Below are positions 60,375 through 64,000 of a DNA stretch of 64,000 nucleotides, in pieces (within the stretch, counting starts at the first letter, position 1; each line of letters starts with the position of its first letter). The notes beneath the pieces were generated by a model. It was not told the DNA's origin. It saw only the letters and a program-made list of their open reading frames with translations, and did not search any database. This stretch comes from an uncultured Desulfatiglans sp. (GTDB lineage: Bacteria > Desulfobacterota > DSM-4660 > Desulfatiglandales > Desulfatiglandaceae), in the NCBI GenBank assembly GCA_900498135.1, contig LR026961.1, positions 2,951,907 to 3,015,906 on the forward strand, given 5' to 3'. The position numbers and the translations under genes are program-made.

Positions 60375-61550
60375 ATGAAGATCGTCAACCTGGATCATCT
60401 ATCGGCCAATCAGCTTCTGCCCGAGGTGCAGGACGCGATGATCGGCGTGATGAGGGGGACCTTCGGAAACCCCTCGAGCCAGCATCGCCTCGGGGACAGC
60501 GCGGCCGAGGCGCTCGAAGCGGCGCGCGGACGTGTGGCAAGGTTGATCAACAGCGCTCTGGAAAAAGAGGTGGTTTTCACGTCCAGCGGGACCGAATCCA
60601 TCAATCATGCCATCAAGGGCGTAGCGTTCGCAAAGGCGGACAAAGGCAGGCACATCGTCACTTCCAATATAGAACACAATGCCGTCCTTCGAAGTCTTCG
60701 CCGGCTCAAGCTGATGGACTATCAGGTGACTTCCGTACCCGTGGACTCCGAGGGCCGGGTGAATCCGGATGATGTGGCGAAGGCCCTCAAAGACGAGACC
60801 ATCCTGGTGAGCATCATGCACAGCAACAATGAGATCGGAACGCTGCAGCCCATAAAGGAAATCGCCGCTATTACCAGGGAGCGGAAGATTACGTTCCACA
60901 GCGACGCCGTGGACTCCGTCGGTGTCATCCCTGTGGATGTGCAGGATCTCGGGGTCGATCTCTTGAGCTTCGCGTCCAATACCTTTTACGGTCCGGCCGG
61001 CGTCGGGGGCTTGTACATCCGCCGCGGAACGAGCATCTGGCCGCTGCTCGACGGCGGTGTTCAGGAGAATAACAAACGAGCCGGGACGGAGAATCTCATC
61101 GGTATCGTCGGGATGGGCATGGCCGCGGAACTGGCCCTCCGAGATATGTCCTGGCGCACCGAGCATGCAGCCGGGATGAAGCATTTTCTCCTGAAGGAAC
61201 TGCCGAATTACATCGATGAGTTCATTATCAACGGCCATCCCGAGTTCAGTCTGCCGAATCTCCTGTCCGTCTCCGTGAAGTATATCGAGGGCGAGAGCGT
61301 TGTGCTGATGCTGGACGAGGAGGGCATCGCGGTCTCGACGCGTTCCGCATGCGCCGCGGGGGCGCTGCAGGCCTCGCACGTACTGCTTTCGATCGGACGC
61401 GAGTTCGCGGACGCCCAGGGTACCCTGGTGATCACTTTCGGCATCGAGAATACGGAGGAGGACATCGTCCGCTTCTTGGAGGCACTGAGGGGTGCGGTCA
61501 CAACCTTGCGGGACATTTCACCGCTCTATCCCAAGAAACAGCCGGCCTGA
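60375..61550 (+). CDS. NifS/IscS-like protein lacking the PLP-binding lysine
   Basis: A 391-aa class V aminotransferase-fold protein of the cysteine desulfurase family: FGNPSSQHRLG, FTSSGTESINHAIKG, SNIEHNAVL, SNNEIGTLQP, RAGTENLIGIVG and the catalytic loop VSTRSACAAGALQASHVLL with C326. At the Schiff-base site, where the family reads SAHK-FYGPKG, this protein has ASNTFYGPAG: Thr203 replaces Lys and Asn replaces the preceding His. The PLP-region Gln of DAVQ is Asp (DAVDSVG). The cofactor therefore cannot be bound covalently and normal desulfuration is doubtful. Archaeoglobus fulgidus IscS likewise lacks this Lys. ATG 60375, directly after the IscU gene. Confidence 0.93.
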   Translation: MKIVNLDHLSANQLLPEVQDAMIGVMRGTFGNPSSQHRLGDSAAEALEAARGRVARLINSALEKEVVFTSSGTESINHAIKGVAFAKADKGRHIVTSNIEHNAVLRSLRRLKLMDYQVTSVPVDSEGRVNPDDVAKALKDETILVSIMHSNNEIGTLQPIKEIAAITRERKITFHSDAVDSVGVIPVDVQDLGVDLLSFASNTFYGPAGVGGLYIRRGTSIWPLLDGGVQENNKRAGTENLIGIVGMGMAAELALRDMSWRTEHAAGMKHFLLKELPNYIDEFIINGHPEFSLPNLLSVSVKYIEGESVVLMLDEEGIAVSTRSACAAGALQASHVLLSIGREFADAQGTLVITFGIENTEEDIVRFLEALRGAVTTLRDISPLYPKKQPA

Positions 61551-61569
61551 TCTTTTTGGCAACAGAGGC

Positions 61570-61902
61570 TCAGGGGCCGCCCAGGCCTTCGAGCTTCGAC
61601 TGCAGAGAGGACGCCGAAAGGGTCCCCCTGGTGACGTCGATGGGCCTGCCGTCCTTGAAAAAGACCAGCGTGGGGGTGCTCTTGATCTCGTATTTTTCGC
61701 TGGTGATCGGATTGTCGTCCACATCGAGCTTGTAGACATGCACCTTTCCCTCGTTGGCGGCGGCAAACGCTTCAAGGGCCGGGGCCATCGAGTGGCAGGT
61801 TCCGCAGCGCGGCGACCAGAAATCAACGAGACAGATCGCCTTGACCTCCAAGACGGCTTTGGTGAATCCGGCATCGGTCAAATCGGTGACGGGCGTTTTC
61901 AT
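61570..61902 (-). CDS. Thioredoxin with atypical WSPRCGTC active site
   Basis: A 110-aa thioredoxin fold. Active site FWSPRCGTCHSMAPAL has CGTC instead of CGPC and Arg before the first Cys; the cis-Pro loop is KSTPTLVFFKDG and GTLSASSLQSKL closes the domain. ATG 61902. Its stop lies 19 bp from the convergent desulfurase-like stop. CGTC sites occur in thioredoxins of anaerobes and may shift redox potential. General disulfide reduction is expected. Confidence 0.93.
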   Translation of the reverse strand: MKTPVTDLTDAGFTKAVLEVKAICLVDFWSPRCGTCHSMAPALEAFAAANEGKVHVYKLDVDDNPITSEKYEIKSTPTLVFFKDGRPIDVTRGTLSASSLQSKLEGLGGP

Positions 61903-62394
61903 CGTGGTTCTTCCTATTGGATCATTTTTATGCTGGAATATCCAGCTGTTGTGAGAATACGGATGCTGAATGGGTTGAGTTTCCCAGGGAGGTGTGCGCG
62001 GACGCTACCTTGCATTCTACTAAGCCGATCCTTCTTTCTGCAATCGAAAACACGGGCGGCTATCTCGGGCTGGGCTGAAACAGCGGTTTCCCTGGTTTCG
62101 TAAAGGGATTATAATCTTTACAAAGAAGGGGAGCGGATGACAATATTCAGCATCCACCTGTTTGTTTCGTCCGCTGGGATGGTGTTTCAGGCCGGCTTCG
62201 GCTTTCGAGCGATAGGAGCCTTCGGTTGTCAGCCATCCGGGGGTTCTCCCTGAACGGTTGGATGGCACAGGTGCGGCCGGTGAAGAGAGAGCGGCACCTC
62301 AGGATTGGAGACCTGCTCCCGGACGATCGTGATTGGCAGATGGTGGCGAGGTTGGGAGCAGGCAGGCAAGAATCCTTTTTCGAGGAGGTGGAGT
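61903..62394. other. Divergent intergenic region, no gene
   Basis: No coding region or repeat copy is recognised. It should contain promoters for the thioredoxin and UspA genes, but no convincing element was identified. Confidence 0.4.
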
Positions 62395-62838
62395 ATGGAA
62401 GTCAAAAAGATCCTCTGGCCCACGGATTTGTCCGAAAACGCCGCCAAGGCCCTGCCGTATGTGACGGCGCTGTCTGAAAAATTCCAGACCGAGGTGCATG
62501 TCCTCTATGTGATTCCCGAGCTGGGGCTGCATGAGCCGTGGTATGGGGAGTTCGACCGTTCGCACATCGACAAGATTCATGAGTGGGAACGAAATACAGC
62601 CGAAAAAAGGCTGGATGAGATTTGCGATACGTATCTCAAAGGGTGTCGGCTCTACGTCAAACACGTCGCCCTGGGTGATCCCGCGGACGAGATCCTGAAG
62701 ATGATCAGCGAGGAAAAGGTCGATATGGTCGTCATGGCGACGCGCGGGCGAAAGGGGCGTTTTTTCTTCGGCAGCGTGGCTGACAAGGTGCTCAAGCATT
62801 CGCCTGTCAGCGTTGTGACAGTGCCGGTCAAGGATTGA
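62395..62838 (+). CDS. Universal stress protein (UspA family)
   Basis: A 147-aa Usp domain: start KKILWPTDLSENAAKALPYV, and the nucleotide-binding motif G-x2-G-x9-G-S (ATRGRKGRFFFGSVADKVL) followed by HSPVSVVTVP. This is the ATP-binding subtype. ATG 62395 follows GAGGAGG; in-frame codons upstream lack a site. Monocistronic, bounded by a palindromic hairpin. Stress or starvation function inferred from family. Confidence 0.94.
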   Translation: MEVKKILWPTDLSENAAKALPYVTALSEKFQTEVHVLYVIPELGLHEPWYGEFDRSHIDKIHEWERNTAEKRLDEICDTYLKGCRLYVKHVALGDPADEILKMISEEKVDMVVMATRGRKGRFFFGSVADKVLKHSPVSVVTVPVKD

Positions 62839-62850
62839 CGAAGGAAGAGC

Positions 62851-62882
62851 GGACGCGTCCTGCCTCGAAGCGGGACGCGTCC
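62851..62882. terminator. Palindromic hairpin between convergent genes
   Basis: GGACGCGTCC occurs twice (62851-62860 and 62873-62882); the two copies pair across a 12-nt loop, and each is itself palindromic. It lies between the stops of the UspA and ferredoxin genes. No T-run, so a bidirectional terminator is plausible but not certain. Confidence 0.5.
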
Positions 62883-62889
62883 AGGCGGT

Positions 62890-63084
62890 TTATTCGATGA
62901 CTACGATCGCGCCGGGCGCACATTCCCGTGCCGCTCGGCGCACGGCCTCCTCGAGATGAGCGGGCACGGTGTCCACCTGCACAACGGACAGCATTTTGTC
63001 CTCATCATAAGCGAAGACATCCGGACAGACCTTGTTGCAGTTCCGGTCCCCCATACACAAGTCTGGATCGATCTTGACCTTCAT
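62890..63084 (-). CDS. Single-cluster ferredoxin with Asp in the ligand motif
   Basis: A 64-aa ferredoxin. Ligands: C10-x2-D13-x2-C16-x3-C20-P (CMGDRNCNKVCP) and remote C55 (ARECAPGAIVV). Asp replaces the usual second Cys, as in Pyrococcus furiosus ferredoxin, which holds a [4Fe-4S] cluster with Asp or converts to [3Fe-4S]. ATG 63084 follows GGAGAAG. A likely electron carrier for enzymes such as the POR complex encoded 37 kb away; this pairing is inference. Confidence 0.9.
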   Translation of the reverse strand: MKVKIDPDLCMGDRNCNKVCPDVFAYDEDKMLSVVQVDTVPAHLEEAVRRAARECAPGAIVVIE

Positions 63085-63120
63085 TGGCTTCTCCTTTGTC
63101 TGTCCATCGAGCGACAGTGA

Positions 63121-63501
63121 TCAATTGACATAGCCTTTCGATTCCTGCCCGTAGAGCTTCTGTTCGAGCCAGGCGCGGACCTCTTCGTCGATGGCGTAAA
63201 CGCCTTTTCGACGGGCTATGCGGGAAAGGTAGGCCTTCCTGAGCGCCTCCGGCATGTCGATCCTGGCCAACTCCACAGCCGCTTCCGAGTTCCTTTCGAT
63301 GAGATATATCTTGGGCGGCTCCTCCCACGTGTTGACGACAAAATATCGGGACACGTCATTTTTCGAGCGGATCAGATTTTTTCCGTGCGTCCAGTTGTTC
63401 CCCCACTCCAGATAAAGGGTCACCGCCTCCTCGGGTGTCATATCCCAGTCGATGACCTCGATGAGATCACTGCGCTTTTTGATGTCTTCAAGTCCCAGCA
63501 T
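63121..63501 (-). CDS. Conserved small protein, possibly DVU0772-like
   Basis: A 126-aa soluble protein: LGLEDIKKRSDLIEVIDWDM at the start, VTLYLEWGNNWTHGK, a charged centre, and KAYLSRIARRKGVYAIDEEV near the end. Acidic and Trp-rich, with no catalytic motif. It resembles, from memory, a small family conserved in sulfate-reducing Desulfobacterota (DVU0772-like). ATG 63501 follows GAGGAGGGA. It lies 36 bp upstream of the ferredoxin gene on the same strand, so the two are probably co-transcribed. Function unknown. Confidence 0.65.
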   Translation of the reverse strand: MLGLEDIKKRSDLIEVIDWDMTPEEAVTLYLEWGNNWTHGKNLIRSKNDVSRYFVVNTWEEPPKIYLIERNSEAAVELARIDMPEALRKAYLSRIARRKGVYAIDEEVRAWLEQKLYGQESKGYVN

Positions 63502-63848
63502 GCCCGTCCCTCCTCTCATTTCATCCGAAATCGATGGTTTGCCCGGATTGATTGCCTGTCGGGTATTTCGTTTTTTAAAACTAGTAACTGTTCCTGAATT
63601 TGCAATCCGATTCTGGTTTTTTTGTTTCCGGGAGGAGAGGCATCCTCGGGGATTGAGCAGCAAGCGTGGGCCGGGTACGGTTCCAGTCCGCGTGATCGCC
63701 GGGCGGCGGGGTGCGCCTGGCCGCAAGGCTGGAAAAAAAGCCTATTCGATCGGAATACTTAGAACCTCTCTTCGACGCGTCGAGCTGCCGGGGGACCGGG
63801 CTGGGGGGATTTTTCCGTTGACTTTGATAGGGCTGACGATGTTATCTA
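63502..63848. other. Gene-free stretch before the last repeat copy
   Basis: No coding region is convincing in the part between the small conserved gene and the inverted-repeat element; it probably carries the promoter for the minus-strand pair ending at 62890. Confidence 0.4.
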
Positions 63849-63992
63849 GTTTCCAACCTGGAAATGGTCTTTTTGGCCAATCTCGGCGTCAATCTGCACG
63901 TTTGCTTGTGCGGCGACCACTAGGTCGCCTCCGCGCAAACGCTTGATTTCCTTGATATTGGCCAAAAATCCTCATTTCCAGATTGGAAACTA
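63849..63992. repeat. Dispersed inverted-repeat (MITE-like) element, copy E, intact
   Basis: A 144-bp element with terminal inverted repeats of about 35 bp: TAGTTTCCAACCTGGAAATG ending TTTTTGGCCAAT on the left, and ATTGGCCAAAAATCC ending TTCCAGATTGGAAACTA on the right. The centre contains GCGTCAATCTGCACG and a small hairpin CGACCACTAGGTCG. It is the best preserved of five copies in the window and contains no gene. Confidence 0.85.
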
Positions 63993-64000
63993 GGTTTTAC

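Noticed and set aside
1..64000. tRNA, rRNA, riboswitch, integrase or phage genes
   Set aside because: Looked for cloverleaf-like and conserved rRNA sequences and for transposase or integrase motifs; none could be recognised by eye. A tRNA or covariance-model scan would be decisive.

Overview
The window is a GC-rich chromosomal segment from an anaerobic bacterium, most likely a Desulfobacterota (deltaproteobacterial) sulfate reducer or syntroph. The evidence is the gene content: a four-subunit 2-oxoacid:ferredoxin oxidoreductase beside an NADH-dehydrogenase-like flavoprotein module, a flavodiiron protein, a LutABC-type lactate oxidation set, a 4-hydroxybutyryl-CoA-dehydratase-like enzyme, CoA-transferases, an archaeal/anaerobe-type IscU-IscS pair and many two-component proteins. 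No rRNA, tRNA, integrase or intact transposase was recognised.

Layout. 1-3.4 kb: an MFS pseudogene, a SagB-type double nitroreductase and a Tat-exported metallo-beta-lactamase-fold protein. 3.5-9.2 kb (minus strand): a sigma-54 response regulator and its kinase, an outer-membrane barrel and three small exported proteins. The two promoter-proximal genes have a sigma-54 -24/-12 promoter with an upstream palindrome. 9.4-12 kb: a FemAB-like transferase and a GT-C-like membrane protein. 12-22 kb: acyl-CoA/CoA-transferase metabolism, a di-haem cytochrome, an AT-rich HD gene, PEBP, a ClC channel and cyclopropane fatty acid synthase. 22.6-29 kb: porCDAB followed by NuoE-, NuoF- and HoxU-like subunits. 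The NuoF-like gene is broken by a mosaic direct/inverted insert. 29-33 kb: GalT-like, NIPSNAP, CBS, HPP and flavodiiron genes. 33.4-44 kb: a giant hybrid kinase, an orphan type III secretion chaperone-like gene, the dehydratase-like gene, a DEAD-box helicase behind a terminator-containing leader and an amino-acid permease. 44-51.6 kb: a MacAB/OMF-type efflux operon, including an unlisted 38-aa leader gene, divergent from a BaeSR-like two-component system. 52-59.5 kb: an AT-rich receiver gene, enoyl-CoA hydratase, two methyltransferases, a cold-shock gene, lutABC and an FKBP isomerase. 59.8-63.5 kb: IscU with a zinc-ribbon tail, a cysteine-desulfurase homologue lacking the PLP lysine, thioredoxin, UspA, an Asp-type ferredoxin and a small conserved protein.

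Five copies of a short element (about 110-145 bp where intact) with long terminal inverted repeats lie between genes. The last copy (63849-63992) is the best preserved. The copy at 54.7-55.0 kb carries a nested palindromic insert.

The most unusual observations are the lysine-less desulfurase beside a zinc-ribbon IscU, the por + NuoEF/HoxU arrangement with its inverted mosaic break, the sigma-54 envelope regulon, the dispersed inverted-repeat element, and two CRISPR-like two-repeat remnants flanking the HoxU-like gene.
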